Source of the DNA: Melioribacteraceae bacterium
GTDB lineage: Bacteria > Bacteroidota > Ignavibacteria > Ignavibacteriales > Melioribacteraceae
Direction of reading: 5' to 3'
Length of the DNA: 36,668 nucleotides
NCBI GenBank assembly: GCA_028280855.1
Contig: JANQLA010000466.1
Span: forward strand, 1 to 36,668
Shown: piece by piece, positions 25,986 to 34,724 of the stretch
Numbering within the stretch: position 1 is the stretch's first letter
Layout of the letters: each line of letters begins with the position of its first letter
Program-made: the position numbers and the translations under genes
The notes under the pieces: model-generated
Told to the model about the DNA's origin: nothing
The model's database searches: none
What the model saw: only the letters and a program-made list of their open reading frames with translations

Positions 25986-26396
25986 AAATACTTTCGGTTG
26001 TCAAAAAATCATCAAGAACAACGTTCAGCACCTAAAGAATCCGCTGAAGAAAACCCGGCGCTTTGTACCACCTCAATTTTAAAGTGAATTCAATACTGAA
26101 GTTAATAAGCTTTATCAGGGGATTAAAAGTATTAACGCAAAGATTGTTAGTGAACAAAAAACATTTACAAAATGCCCCCTTCCTTTAAGTATTTGTATGG
26201 AAATAAGTTCGAGATAGTTTTTTCTGCAATTGCAGAGACCTTATAATAAACTGTGGTTGGTAAAAAAAAACTGAACCAAATACTAACAGAGCACATTAGT
26301 TATTAATCTCTTTCTTTTTGTCAAACATAATTCATATTTTCCAACCAATTGTCCGATTTATTTATCTTCTATTATAAAATTCACAAAGGAGTAAAA
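25986..26396. other. Gene-poor stretch between the serine hydrolase and VOC genes
   Basis: No intact gene is seen in these 411 bases. One plus-strand frame reads SEFNTEVNKLYQGIKSINAK and then IVSEQKTFTK from about 26081 to 26172, after an in-frame stop. It looks like worn coding sequence but is not recognisable. A perfect 14-base palindrome TCTGCAATTGCAGA lies at 26223-26236. The end carries the ribosome site AAAGGAG (26385-26391) of the VOC gene. Confidence 0.5.
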
Positions 26397-26768
26397 ATGG
26401 AATTAGGATGTTTTTCAGTTAGCCTGGCGGTAAAGGATATAAAAAAGTCCAAAGAATTTTACGAAGCGTTAGGCTTCTCGGTTTTTCACGGTGATGAATC
26501 TCAGGGCTGGTTAATTATGAAAAGCCCTACAGCCAATATTGGATTGTTCCAGGGTATGTTTGATAAAAATATTCTTACATTCAATCCGGGTTGGAATCAA
26601 GATGCTGAAGCACTTGAATCATTTACTGATGTCCGTGAGCTACAAAAGAATTTAAAAGCTAAAGGGATAAAGCTGGAAACAGAAGCTGATGAAAAAGGTT
26701 CGGGTCCTGCGAGTTTTACGTTAATTGATCCTGATGGAAACCCCGTGCTTATTGATCAGCATGTATAA
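26397..26768 (+). CDS. VOC-family (glyoxalase/bleomycin-resistance fold) protein
   Basis: A 123-residue protein made of two beta-alpha-beta-beta-beta modules. The first begins [20 protein letters not shown] with [20 protein letters not shown]. The second ends [20 protein letters not shown], with the typical metal-site Asp/Glu replaced by D at ..PVLID. The ATG at 26397 has AAAGGAG six bases upstream; the TTG at 26349 is rejected. Such proteins may bind or modify small toxic molecules, or be lyases of unknown substrate. It opens a plus-strand run of small proteins. Confidence 0.87.
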   Translation: MELGCFSVSLAVKDIKKSKEFYEALGFSVFHGDESQGWLIMKSPTANIGLFQGMFDKNILTFNPGWNQDAEALESFTDVRELQKNLKAKGIKLETEADEKGSGPASFTLIDPDGNPVLIDQHV

Positions 26769-26809
26769 GCGATTATGTAAAATATTAAATATAAAATTTG
26801 GAGTAGTCT

Positions 26810-27046
26810 ATGAAAACAATGACTTGCAATCAACTTGGAGGTGCCTGCGACAAAAAATTTTCCGCTGAAACCTTCAATGAAATAGCCGATATGAGCAAAC
26901 GCCACGGAATGGAAATGTTTCAACAAGGCGACGAAGCTCATCTCGAAGCAATGAACAAAATGAAAAGTTTAATGCAGCAGCCTAATGGAATTCAGGAATG
27001 GTTCGAAAGCAAACGCAAAGAATTTGATGCTTTGCCGGAGGATTAG
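26810..27046 (+). CDS. Small conserved protein, possibly DUF1059-related
   Basis: A 78-residue cytosolic protein beginning MKTMTCNQLGGACDKKFSAE with two Cys (6 and 13). It then has a helical, methionine- and charge-rich part (MSKRHGMEMFQQGDEAHLEA) and ends ESKRKEFDALPED. I recall near-identical small proteins in Bacteroidota next to VOC or DinB genes, sometimes labelled DUF1059-like, but the function is unknown. GGAG at 26800-26803 is correctly spaced from the ATG. It follows the VOC gene by 41 bases and is probably co-transcribed with it. Confidence 0.75.
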   Translation: MKTMTCNQLGGACDKKFSAETFNEIADMSKRHGMEMFQQGDEAHLEAMNKMKSLMQQPNGIQEWFESKRKEFDALPED

Positions 27047-27102
27047 TTTTGAAACAGCAAATTTTTACTTAGTAATTGAATATCAGGAGGTTATTAATAA
27101 CT

Positions 27103-27471
27103 ATGAAAGTTACAGCTGAACATAATGAACGTATAGCGAAAATGACCTTTGCTTCAGTCTACCCTCATTACGTAACCAAGGTGGAAAAGAAAGGACGAAC
27201 CAAAGAAGAGCTTCACCAGGTTATAGAATGGTTAACCGGATTTGACGAGGTTAAAATTCAAGAGTTGATTGATGAAAAGGTAACATTCGAAAAGTTCTTT
27301 GATAAAGCAAAACTGAATCCAAATGCCCACCTTATTAAAGGTGTAATTTGTGGTTATAGAATTGAAGAAATTGATAATCAGCTAACCAGACAAACACGTT
27401 ATTTAGACAAGCTCGTTGATGAACTTGCAAAAGGACGTAAAATGGAAAAAATATTGCGTAATGACGAGTGA
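27103..27471 (+). CDS. DUF2200 family protein
   Basis: A 122-residue protein with the full DUF2200 pattern: [54 protein letters not shown] and [20 protein letters not shown]. The family is found across many bacteria, often beside other small stress-type genes; its role is unknown. The ATG at 27103 has AGGAGG at 27085-27090, a slightly long 12-base spacing. The TTG at 27076 would precede that site and is rejected. Confidence 0.9.
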   Translation: MKVTAEHNERIAKMTFASVYPHYVTKVEKKGRTKEELHQVIEWLTGFDEVKIQELIDEKVTFEKFFDKAKLNPNAHLIKGVICGYRIEEIDNQLTRQTRYLDKLVDELAKGRKMEKILRNDE

Positions 27472-27582
27472 ACGTATCGATCATTATTGTGTTTAAGTTA
27501 AGCTTTCACCGAGGCTGTACAATAGATATTTGTAAATTTTCTCAATCGAATCTAATGATTGGAGTACAGACAGATATAAGGC

Positions 27583-28230
27583 ATGAATAAATCAGTTGAT
27601 AACTACTTTATTGATGGATGCGGACGTTGTCCTCTTGGTGGGACGTCTGACTGCAAGGTTCATAATTGGACCGAAGAATTGGAGTTGCTTAGAGACATAG
27701 CAAATTCATGCGGACTAAATGAGGAATCAAAATGGGGAGTTCCTTGCTATACATTCAACAAGAAGAATGTGTTAATTGTAAGCGCTTTTAAAGAATTTGC
27801 TGCGATTAGTTTTTTCAAAGGCGCTTTATTAAGCGACAATAAAAAAATTCTGGAGAAACCGGGAAAAAACTCGCAAGCTGCTCGCTACATGAAGTTTACA
27901 AATGTGACTGATATTAAAAGCATTCAAGACGAAATAAAATCATACATCTTTGAAGCGATAGAAGTAGAAAAAGCAGGTTTAAAACTTGAGTTCAAGAAGA
28001 ACCCTGAACCACTACCCCAGGAGTTGGAAGATAGGTTTGAAGAAGATCCAACGCTGAAGTCAGCTTTTGATAACCTAACTCCCGGACGACAGCGAGGATA
28101 CATAATATATTTCTCTCAACCGAAACAATCGACTACCCGCATTAAAAGAATTGAAAAATGTATTCCAAAAATTCTAAGCGGCGAAGGATTGCATGATAAG
28201 TATAGTTCCTCAAAGAAGAGATCACAATAA
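27583..28230 (+). CDS. YdeI/OmpD-associated family protein with DUF1801-like domain
   Basis: A 215-residue protein. Residues about 30-130 resemble DUF1801/YdhG (SKWGVPCYTFNKKNVLIVSA, FAAISFFKGALL). Residues about 140-210 carry the YdeI tail (LTPGRQRGYIIYFSQPKQST, then TRIKRIEKCIPKILSGEGLH). E. coli YdeI has been linked to bacteriocin or peptide resistance, but the mechanism is not known. The N-terminus has a cysteine-containing extension (GCGRCPLGGTSDCKVH) with three Cys and one His that could bind a metal. It is followed 12 bases later by the broken TfoX-like gene. Confidence 0.85.
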   Translation: MNKSVDNYFIDGCGRCPLGGTSDCKVHNWTEELELLRDIANSCGLNEESKWGVPCYTFNKKNVLIVSAFKEFAAISFFKGALLSDNKKILEKPGKNSQAARYMKFTNVTDIKSIQDEIKSYIFEAIEVEKAGLKLEFKKNPEPLPQELEDRFEEDPTLKSAFDNLTPGRQRGYIIYFSQPKQSTTRIKRIEKCIPKILSGEGLHDKYSSSKKRSQ

Positions 28231-28242
28231 AGGAAAATGTTT

Positions 28243-28566
28243 ATGTGGCAAGAAAAACTAAAAAGATATGACGAACTAATAGATAAGTGTGATCGGTTCG
28301 AGCGAAAAGGAAAATCAATGATATATACTTCGGCCAATGGGCACATGTTCTCAATCCTCAATAAAGACGGTGAAATGGGCATTCGGTTTTCCAAAGAAGT
28401 TCAGAAAAAATAGTTGGAAGAGTTTAATACCACGTTGTTCAAATCGTATAATTCAGTTATGCGCGGATACATTTTGATCACAGAAAAAATGCTGGAAGAT
28501 TCAAAGCTGGTTGTTAATTTACTAAATGAGAGTTATGATTACGTAATGTCTCTTGATCCCAAATGA
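28243..28566 (+). pseudogene. TfoX-like small protein gene interrupted by an in-frame TAG
   Basis: The frame starts at ATG 28243 with AAAGGA eight bases upstream. It encodes MWQEKLKRYDELIDKCDRFE, KSMIYTSANGHMFSILNK and MGIRFSKEVQKK, then hits TAG at 28411-28413 (codon 57). The same frame continues LEEFNTTLFKSYNSVMRGYI, ITEKMLEDSKLV and SYDYVMSLDPK to a TGA at 28564-28566. That TGA overlaps the ATG of the next gene (ATGA), as in an intact operon. The whole 107-codon frame reads as one small domain of a TfoX_N-like kind (tentative). A single TAT or TAC to TAG change is the simplest explanation. Confidence 0.7.
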
Positions 28567-28991
28567 GCAGTCTAAAAATAGATACCAATCCCGATGTAAA
28601 GACAGTGTTCAAAAAGTATCCGCCTGATATTCGCAAACTAATGATTAGTCTTCGCAAACTTATAATAGAAACTGCGAATGAAACGGATCATGTAGATAAA
28701 ATTGAAGAAACTCTAAAATGGGGTGAACCAAGTTATATAACTAAACACGGCAGCACAATCCGTATAGACTGGAAAGAAAAAAATCCGGATCAATACGCAA
28801 TTTATTTTAAATGTACGAGCAAGTTAGTACCGGTATTCAAGGAAGTTTTTGGCGAAACATTTAATTACGAGGGAACACGCGCCATTATTTTCGCAATGGA
28901 TGATGTCGTTCCCGAAACGGAATTAAAAAGTTGTATTAAAGCTGCTTTGACTTATCACAAGGTAAAACATATGCCCTTATTGGGGTTATAA
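28563..28991 (+). CDS. DUF1801 (YdhG-like) protein
   Basis: A 142-residue protein of the DUF1801 family: a helical start (YPPDIRKLMISLRKLIIETA), then IEETLKWGEPSYITKHGSTI and the strand FKCTSKLVPVFKEVFGE. The closing helix runs ELKSCIKAALTYHKVK. The fold is related to frataxin/CyaY-like domains; the cellular role is not known. Its ATG overlaps the stop of the broken upstream gene by four bases, so its translation may suffer from the upstream nonsense codon. It is in a run with the YdeI gene, which has a related domain. Confidence 0.88.
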   Translation: MSSLKIDTNPDVKTVFKKYPPDIRKLMISLRKLIIETANETDHVDKIEETLKWGEPSYITKHGSTIRIDWKEKNPDQYAIYFKCTSKLVPVFKEVFGETFNYEGTRAIIFAMDDVVPETELKSCIKAALTYHKVKHMPLLGL

Positions 28992-29025
28992 GAAATCAAT
29001 CTTATTATAATTTTATTAGAAGCAA

Positions 29026-29466
29026 ATGATAAGTGAAAATTTAGCAGAAAAAAATATTGAAGAATTGATTCAACTCGTATTAGCTTTATGGCCCGAATGC
29101 AATTATCATGAAGAATTGGAGAACTATCGGAAAATACTTGCCGATGAAAATCAAGCGGTTTATTTGTCACGGATTAATAATTCGTACTCCGGGTTTATAC
29201 ATTTATCATTAAGAACCGATTATGTTGAAGGCACAACCTCCTCACCGGTCGCATACATTGAAGGCATATACGTAAAACCGGAATACAGGAAACATGGTGT
29301 CGCGAGGCATCTTGTTAAAACCGGCGAGCAGTGGGGTTTAAAAAATGGCTGCTCTGAGATGGCTTCGGACACAGAACTATTAAATGAGAATAGTATACGT
29401 TTTCACATGAGCGTTGGATTCAATGAAGTCAACAGAATTGTGTGTTTCAGCAAGAAACTTAAATGA
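29026..29466 (+). CDS. GNAT acetyltransferase, aminoglycoside 6'-N-acetyltransferase-like
   Basis: A 146-residue GNAT. The acetyl-CoA loop is in VKPEYRKHGVARHLV (about 85-99, the Q/RxxGxG/A region). VAYIEGIYV comes just before it. EMASDTELLNENSIRFHMSV followed by GFNEVNRIVCFSKKL matches the AAC(6')-Iaa/Iz type, where the SDTE...N...F..GF pattern is diagnostic. It could acetylate an aminoglycoside or a related amine; chromosomal relatives often have another natural substrate. It is 34 bases downstream of the DUF1801 gene and may be in the same transcript. Confidence 0.87.
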   Translation: MISENLAEKNIEELIQLVLALWPECNYHEELENYRKILADENQAVYLSRINNSYSGFIHLSLRTDYVEGTTSSPVAYIEGIYVKPEYRKHGVARHLVKTGEQWGLKNGCSEMASDTELLNENSIRFHMSVGFNEVNRIVCFSKKLK

Positions 29467-29615
29467 ATATTAACATTGAAAACTACATACTCGCGGTTTC
29501 AAATTCATCTATCATAATCGTAAGTTGACAGTAAATTTTTGCATTAATTGATCGAAATTAAAGAGGCAAATCTTATGTTTACATTTTAAAACGATAATGA
29601 AAGATTTACATCAGA

Positions 29616-30020
29616 TTGCATATTGAAAAACTATCGAAACAATTAACATCCACTAAACTATTTTTAATTGACAGCATCGGAGCTGCTTTTACAGTAGTTA
29701 TGATAGGTGTTGTTCTTTCAAGTTTTCAGAGCTTAGTTGGAATGCCGAATAATGTACTATATATACTGGAAAAAATAGCGTTTATTCCGTTTTGTGTTAC
29801 TTAAAAATAACTGGAAACCTTTCTGAAGGCGATTGCAATTGCAAATATCACATACTGTGTGATTACAGTTTCTTTAATAATATATTTTTATTCAGAATTA
29901 GCTTTACTGGGTTTTTTATACTTTACGGGTGAAGTGATGGTGATACTTACACTTATAACAATTGAGCTAAAAGTTTTAGCTATCTTAAAAGCCCAAAAAG
30001 TAGAATTGAACACGGTCTAA
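29616..30020 (+). pseudogene. Degenerate four-TM small membrane protein gene
   Basis: The frame opens at a TTG and reads HIEKLSKQLTSTKLFLIDSI with a first helix, then PNNVLYILEKIAFIPFCVT. It then meets TAA at 29802-29804 and again at 29808-29810. It continues in the same frame as LKAIAIANITYCVITVSLII, ELALLGFLYFTGEVMVIL and ELKVLAILKAQKVELNTV to TAA at 30018-30020. Between the two parts a +1 frame reads LKNNWKPF, which is what homologous proteins have there, so two compensating indels are likely. The start codon also seems lost. The family is a common unnamed four-helix protein of Bacteroidota; function unknown. Confidence 0.65.
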
Positions 30021-30147
30021 TTATATTTGAAGCTTGGTAATATGTTTAATTAACAATTGTATTTTGTCTCTTTATATCAGTCTTCCATTTTTAGTGTTTG
30101 CAACTGTTGTATAACACCTGGAATAACCATAACAACATGAGCGTTTA

Positions 30148-31824
30148 ATGAAAATACTATTGCTTTCGTTATTAGTTACTTTATCCTCTTGTAAAAAAGA
30201 AGATGATGTAGTTACATCTAATCAAATTGACGAACAACTCTATGTTAACGGACGGATTTATACTGTAAATCCAAACCAGGAATGGGCGGAAGCAATGTTG
30301 GTTATCGACGGAGTAATAACGGCAATCGGAACAAATCAATTAGTTCAAAGTAAAGCTTCGGCAGATGCTGAGTTGATCGATTTGGAAAACAATATGGTTA
30401 TGCCGGGTATACACGATGTTCATCTTCATCCCCTGGAAGCTGCTTCAGACAATTTTCAATTCACACTAAATGAAGCGGAAACCGATCCGGAAAACTATGC
30501 CGCTGATATAAAAACAGCATTAAATGAAAATCCAAACTCGGAATGGATATTAGGCTGGGGTTTCGATATTTACACAGCTTTAGATGCAACACGTGAACCA
30601 ATTGAAATCCTGGATAATGTTTCCACATCCAAACCAATTGCCGTAATGGAGAAAACGTCTCACTCCATCTGGGTAAATTCAAAAGCGTTGGATCTGGCCG
30701 GTATAGATGAGAATACACACAACCCCGCAGGCGGTATTATCATGAAAGATGATAGCGGTTTTCCCAACGGTCTCTTAATCGATAACGCCGGTAACTTAAT
30801 AATTGATTTAGCTGTTTCGGCAATTCCGAACAATGAACAAAACGACTTTAACGGACTTGTTAATTTCGCGCTTCCCGAACTTGCTAAAAACGGAATAACT
30901 TCAGTATGTGATGCCCGGACATACTGGAAACGAAATCATCATCTTACCTGGAAAAAGGTCGAAGACCAAGGAAAACTCACTGCGAGAGTAAATCTCGGAT
31001 TGTGGTTATACCCAACAGATGATGACGAGGAGCAAATCAGCACACTTCAATCATTATACTCAAATGATTCAAACAGTTTGTTGAAAATCAATCAGGTTAA
31101 ATTATACTCCGACGGCATAGTAATTAATACTACATCTGCGATGCATAATGATTTCCTGATCGATTTATATAACTTACCGACAAATGACGGGCTTAATTAT
31201 GTCACACAGGATCGAATTGCTAAGTACATATCGCCGCTGGAACCTGTCGGATTCGATTTTCATATTCACACAATTGGAGATCGTGGAGTTAATGAAGCTC
31301 TTAACGCGATTGAACAAAGCGGCACATCAAATGGAAGACACAGGCTTACACATGTTGAATACGTTGATCCATCCGACTATGCTCGTTTCAGCCAACTTAA
31401 TGTAACAGCAGACGCACAAGTAGCCGGCGAATTTACCCAGCCTTCGAACTGGCACGAAAACGACGAACTTGTTTCCCCTTCTCTAAATAACAATTTCATT
31501 CCGCTTAAAAGCTTATTGCAGTCCAACTCGCGAATTACATTGAGTAGCGATTGGGATGTAAGCGAATTGAATCCTTTTATTGGTATGCAGAATGCAGTAA
31601 CACGCATTCCACAGGAAATTCCCCTTCCTGAAGCCGTAAGAGCATACACCATTAATGCGGCTTACGTAATGCGGCAGGAAAATAAAGTTGGATCATTAGA
31701 AGTAGGTAAAGAAGCGGATTTTATTGTTCTGAGTAAAAATCTTTTTGAAATTGAGTTATCCCAAATAAGTCAGGTGCAGGTTCTTAAAACTTATCTGAAA
31801 GGTGAACTTATATTTGAGAAATGA
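30148..31824 (+). CDS. Amidohydrolase family lipoprotein (YtcJ-like, Amidohydro_3)
   Basis: A 558-residue protein with a short lipoprotein signal (LSLLVTLSSC, C15). The metal-dependent hydrolase barrel has GIHDVHLH (H92, H94). Lys in INQVKLYSDGIV is the likely carboxylated ligand, His comes from FDFHIHTIGD and RLTHVEYVD, and Asp from LSSDWDVS. The flanking beta-sandwich is built from the N-terminus (LYVNGRIYTVNP) and C-terminus (VGSLEVGKEADFIVLS). YtcJ-like enzymes hydrolyse amides or related bonds in varied substrates; the substrate here is unknown. The terminator at 31961-31998 probably ends its transcript. Confidence 0.9.
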   Translation: MKILLLSLLVTLSSCKKEDDVVTSNQIDEQLYVNGRIYTVNPNQEWAEAMLVIDGVITAIGTNQLVQSKASADAELIDLENNMVMPGIHDVHLHPLEAASDNFQFTLNEAETDPENYAADIKTALNENPNSEWILGWGFDIYTALDATREPIEILDNVSTSKPIAVMEKTSHSIWVNSKALDLAGIDENTHNPAGGIIMKDDSGFPNGLLIDNAGNLIIDLAVSAIPNNEQNDFNGLVNFALPELAKNGITSVCDARTYWKRNHHLTWKKVEDQGKLTARVNLGLWLYPTDDDEEQISTLQSLYSNDSNSLLKINQVKLYSDGIVINTTSAMHNDFLIDLYNLPTNDGLNYVTQDRIAKYISPLEPVGFDFHIHTIGDRGVNEALNAIEQSGTSNGRHRLTHVEYVDPSDYARFSQLNVTADAQVAGEFTQPSNWHENDELVSPSLNNNFIPLKSLLQSNSRITLSSDWDVSELNPFIGMQNAVTRIPQEIPLPEAVRAYTINAAYVMRQENKVGSLEVGKEADFIVLSKNLFEIELSQISQVQVLKTYLKGELIFEK

Positions 31825-32133
31825 TAGTTTCACCTCGTTTATGTAGTGTAAACTTAATGCCTGTGTCTATAATTCATACGGTAAACCTAATTTACCGGAG
31901 TACTTATTTTGATTGGTTAAGAGACGAGTAAAACGCATCAAAGATTCTAGCGGTATTATGAAAGATTCCACCTCGTAATTAAAAGATGGAATCTTTTTCT
32001 AATACTAGAAGTCTTTGAATAACCTCCAAAAGGCGGGCGAAACAAAAAATAAAACAGAGATTTTACGTCTAATTTGCTTTTTTACTTCATCTGCTTCTTA
32101 ATGATATTATGGTTATGCGAAGCCTCCTACAAA
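31825..32133. other. Convergent intergenic region without genes
   Basis: These 309 bases separate the convergent amidohydrolase and GAF genes. Besides the terminator at 31961-31998 there is a smaller hairpin, CGGTAAA (31879-31885) with TTTACCG (31891-31897). No open frame of interest is seen on either strand. Confidence 0.6.
31961..31998 (+). terminator. Intrinsic terminator of the amidohydrolase gene
   Basis: AAAGATTCCA (31961-31970) pairs exactly with TGGAATCTTT (31987-31996), a ten-pair stem with a 16-base loop. The T-run is partly in the stem and extends to 31998. It lies about 135 bases after the stop codon. Confidence 0.7.
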
Positions 32134-34554
32134 TCAATTCACACTTTCATTTACAACTTCAAGAACGCGCTGAACTTCTTCTTCGGGGAGCTGATATTTT
32201 TTTGATTCTACATCAACTGTAACACGAATAGCTCGCAAGCCGCTTACACCTTGCAGCGATTCCAAATCGAGATACTCAACCTCCGGCTTCAAGTATCCTT
32301 TTGTCTGAAGGTATTCAATATACTTTTTGTACTCCGCAACCTCTTTGTTCTGAGAGTATACGATGGCAATTTTACGCGGTTGAGTTAAACGTTCGCTTGT
32401 TCCTTCTATTGTTGCCTTATCTATGCGTTTTTTCATTATTTCGTAACGGATATTGTATGTACCGTCAACATCAAATTTCTTTTCATCCATTCTAAAGCGA
32501 ATAGACAAAGGCGTATTCTGAACAAGTATCAAGTGAGTTGTTTCCAGCGGTATAGATAAACCGGGAAGAAGCTCCTCTGTTTCACGGGCTATTTCACATA
32601 CCGTTATCAACTGCCACAAACGCAAGTTGCGAAGGTACATCATATCGAAGTTTCGATCGTTCACCAGCGATGCACCGATATAAATTCCGTGTTCAACGCC
32701 GTCGGTTTTATATTTTTCAAAATAATGAGGAAACATCCCCTGGGCTTTTTCTTCAGCGTATTCAAGGTGATTGGAAATAGTCTCGTTAATTAAACTTACA
32801 GCCGATTCATATTCTTTGCGTTTACTGTAAAACGAATGAAGGTTTGGATCCAAAACCGCACTATAATTATTAATCATTTCTCCAAGTGATTCGTCTTCGG
32901 TCTTTAAAAAGTTAAACACCTTTCCAACTTCGAATCGAAGGAAATCCAGTACTGTAACTTCATCACCGGAGTTCAATCCTTTTTTAATCTTGTTCAAATG
33001 CCTTGTAAGCCTGAAATTCATTTCATCAAGAAACGGCAGCGGCTTAAATTTTAAGGCAGCTCTAAAAATATCCTGCACCATCCGCATATGTTCTATTAAA
33101 TCAATCTGAATCGACTCGTTTCTGAAATGGGATGAATTGCGAATATCCGAAACACCGTAGAGAGGATAAACTTGTTCAAAAATTATCTGCTCCATTTCGG
33201 AATTCTTTTCAGTCTCCCTTTTCTCAATAAGGTTCATAGCAGCTTCCTGGAAACGCCACTCAACAACAGGGTGCAGTGCGGTACATTCTTCTTTAATAAG
33301 CGCCTGTACTTTCGTATTATATTCTTCCTGGCTTCTTTTAACTGCAATGGAGAAAAGCCCTAGCAGTTCTTTCACTTTGAAAGTGTGGAAAGTATTCAGT
33401 TCCCCTGAAACAGTAGAACCAATTTCCAAAACGCCGATAAATTTTTCGCCGTCGAATAAAGGGGCAACAATTATACTTTCTAAGCCAAGCTTCAACAATT
33501 CTTCATCAACAACTGTTTTATTTTCCCCGTTTTTCAGGTTTTCAATAACCACTGGTTGTCTTGAAGTAAAAGCCGTTCCGTAAAGTGACCCTCTAAAATC
33601 ATCGCAGCTTAATTCACAACTTTCATTAAGCATAAAGCTATGCCCTACGGTACGTCCGTTTTCAGACATGTTGCTGCTGTCGGGCACGTATGCCAACCCA
33701 AGTTTAATACTCGGACTGTCGAAGTAGCTGCACAGTTTTCTCTCAAGCTCGGTAAATTTGTCAATGGCTACAATTGAATGACTTTCCAGCAAATCATGTT
33801 TTAACTGGGATAATACCTCCTGGTTAGTAACGTCAACGGCGGTAATTGTAGTGAAGCCGTGAAATTCGAATCTTTCAGGCGGTAATTTTTGCATCCAGAG
33901 TTTTATATTTTTAGGCTCATCCAAAAGCCTCTGAATGCACTCGGGCGAGAGGTCCGGTTTTTCACCGTTAACCACAACTTTCATGAAGCGAGGATCGTAT
34001 GATAGCCTATAATACTTTTCCAAACTGTTTTTAGGGTCGGGCAGGCTCATTATCATGGTGTAGTCAGCCTTATTCTCTACCCCGTAAAGCTGATGCAAAA
34101 TAAATGAATATGCTTTCATTGTTTTTAGAAAAGCTGTTGTTGACTTTTGAGAGGCGAAACGTTTTTTAAGTTCTTCCTCCGAAACATTGATTTTTTGTTT
34201 GAATAAATCCGTTGAATAGAAAGGTTTAAAATCGAACGGAACAAGCGATGCGGCTATTGTATTTTCCCATTGTGCGGGCGCGTAAAGAACCGACATCAAA
34301 ACGTCAACCAGGTCTTCATACTTCTTAAAAACCGAAAAGTCTGTAATAATACCGCGAAGTTCGGGCGCAGATTCCAGTCTTTCGAGGATGGGCTTAACAA
34401 TAGAGGATTTCATTTTATGAGTTTCTGTTTCAGCCTGCTCCCAAAATTCTATTAATGACTCTAGACTTAAAGCTCTTCTGAAAGGAATATCCTCAAGTTC
34501 GATCCTTTCATGCTCTTTGTAATCTTGCTCTTTATAATTTGTCACTGTTCCCAT
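32134..34554 (-). CDS. Large GAF-domain protein without a recognisable output domain
   Basis: An 806-residue soluble protein. About 255-405 is a GAF domain (LLESHSIVAIDKFTELERKL, SLYGTAFTSRQPVVIENL, ESIIVAPLFDGEKFIGVLEI). The N-terminal 250 residues are helical with no known match. The C-terminal 400 residues are also mostly helical, with a mixed alpha/beta end (RKIAIVYSQNKEVAEY). Similar 800-residue GAF proteins occur in Bacteroidota with no assigned role. There is no kinase, GGDEF, HTH or transmembrane part, so it may sense a ligand and act by protein contact. It is a single-gene unit, divergent from the GH113-like gene. Confidence 0.75.
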   Translation of the reverse strand: MGTVTNYKEQDYKEHERIELEDIPFRRALSLESLIEFWEQAETETHKMKSSIVKPILERLESAPELRGIITDFSVFKKYEDLVDVLMSVLYAPAQWENTIAASLVPFDFKPFYSTDLFKQKINVSEEELKKRFASQKSTTAFLKTMKAYSFILHQLYGVENKADYTMIMSLPDPKNSLEKYYRLSYDPRFMKVVVNGEKPDLSPECIQRLLDEPKNIKLWMQKLPPERFEFHGFTTITAVDVTNQEVLSQLKHDLLESHSIVAIDKFTELERKLCSYFDSPSIKLGLAYVPDSSNMSENGRTVGHSFMLNESCELSCDDFRGSLYGTAFTSRQPVVIENLKNGENKTVVDEELLKLGLESIIVAPLFDGEKFIGVLEIGSTVSGELNTFHTFKVKELLGLFSIAVKRSQEEYNTKVQALIKEECTALHPVVEWRFQEAAMNLIEKRETEKNSEMEQIIFEQVYPLYGVSDIRNSSHFRNESIQIDLIEHMRMVQDIFRAALKFKPLPFLDEMNFRLTRHLNKIKKGLNSGDEVTVLDFLRFEVGKVFNFLKTEDESLGEMINNYSAVLDPNLHSFYSKRKEYESAVSLINETISNHLEYAEEKAQGMFPHYFEKYKTDGVEHGIYIGASLVNDRNFDMMYLRNLRLWQLITVCEIARETEELLPGLSIPLETTHLILVQNTPLSIRFRMDEKKFDVDGTYNIRYEIMKKRIDKATIEGTSERLTQPRKIAIVYSQNKEVAEYKKYIEYLQTKGYLKPEVEYLDLESLQGVSGLRAIRVTVDVESKKYQLPEEEVQRVLEVVNESVN

Positions 34555-34724
34555 GATAATCTCTTAATTTTTAGTCAATTATAAAAGCCCTGCTATTTCG
34601 TTTGAAGAATATTATTATTTTACTCTGGGAAATAACACAATTTGTCTTTTATTGCGTCCAATGTATTAAATTTTAAATAATAATCAAGTCCGTTGGTGAA
34701 TATTAATTAAAAACTGTAAAGTTT

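Noticed and set aside
26081..26213. A frame reading SEFNTEVNKLYQGIKSINAK in the 411-base gap
   Set aside because: An in-frame stop lies before it, there is no start or ribosome site, and no family is recognised; noted only as possible worn coding sequence.
26223..26236. 14-base palindrome TCTGCAATTGCAGA as an operator
   Set aside because: It is a single site about 160 bases from the VOC start with no regulator nearby; too little support to call a binding site.
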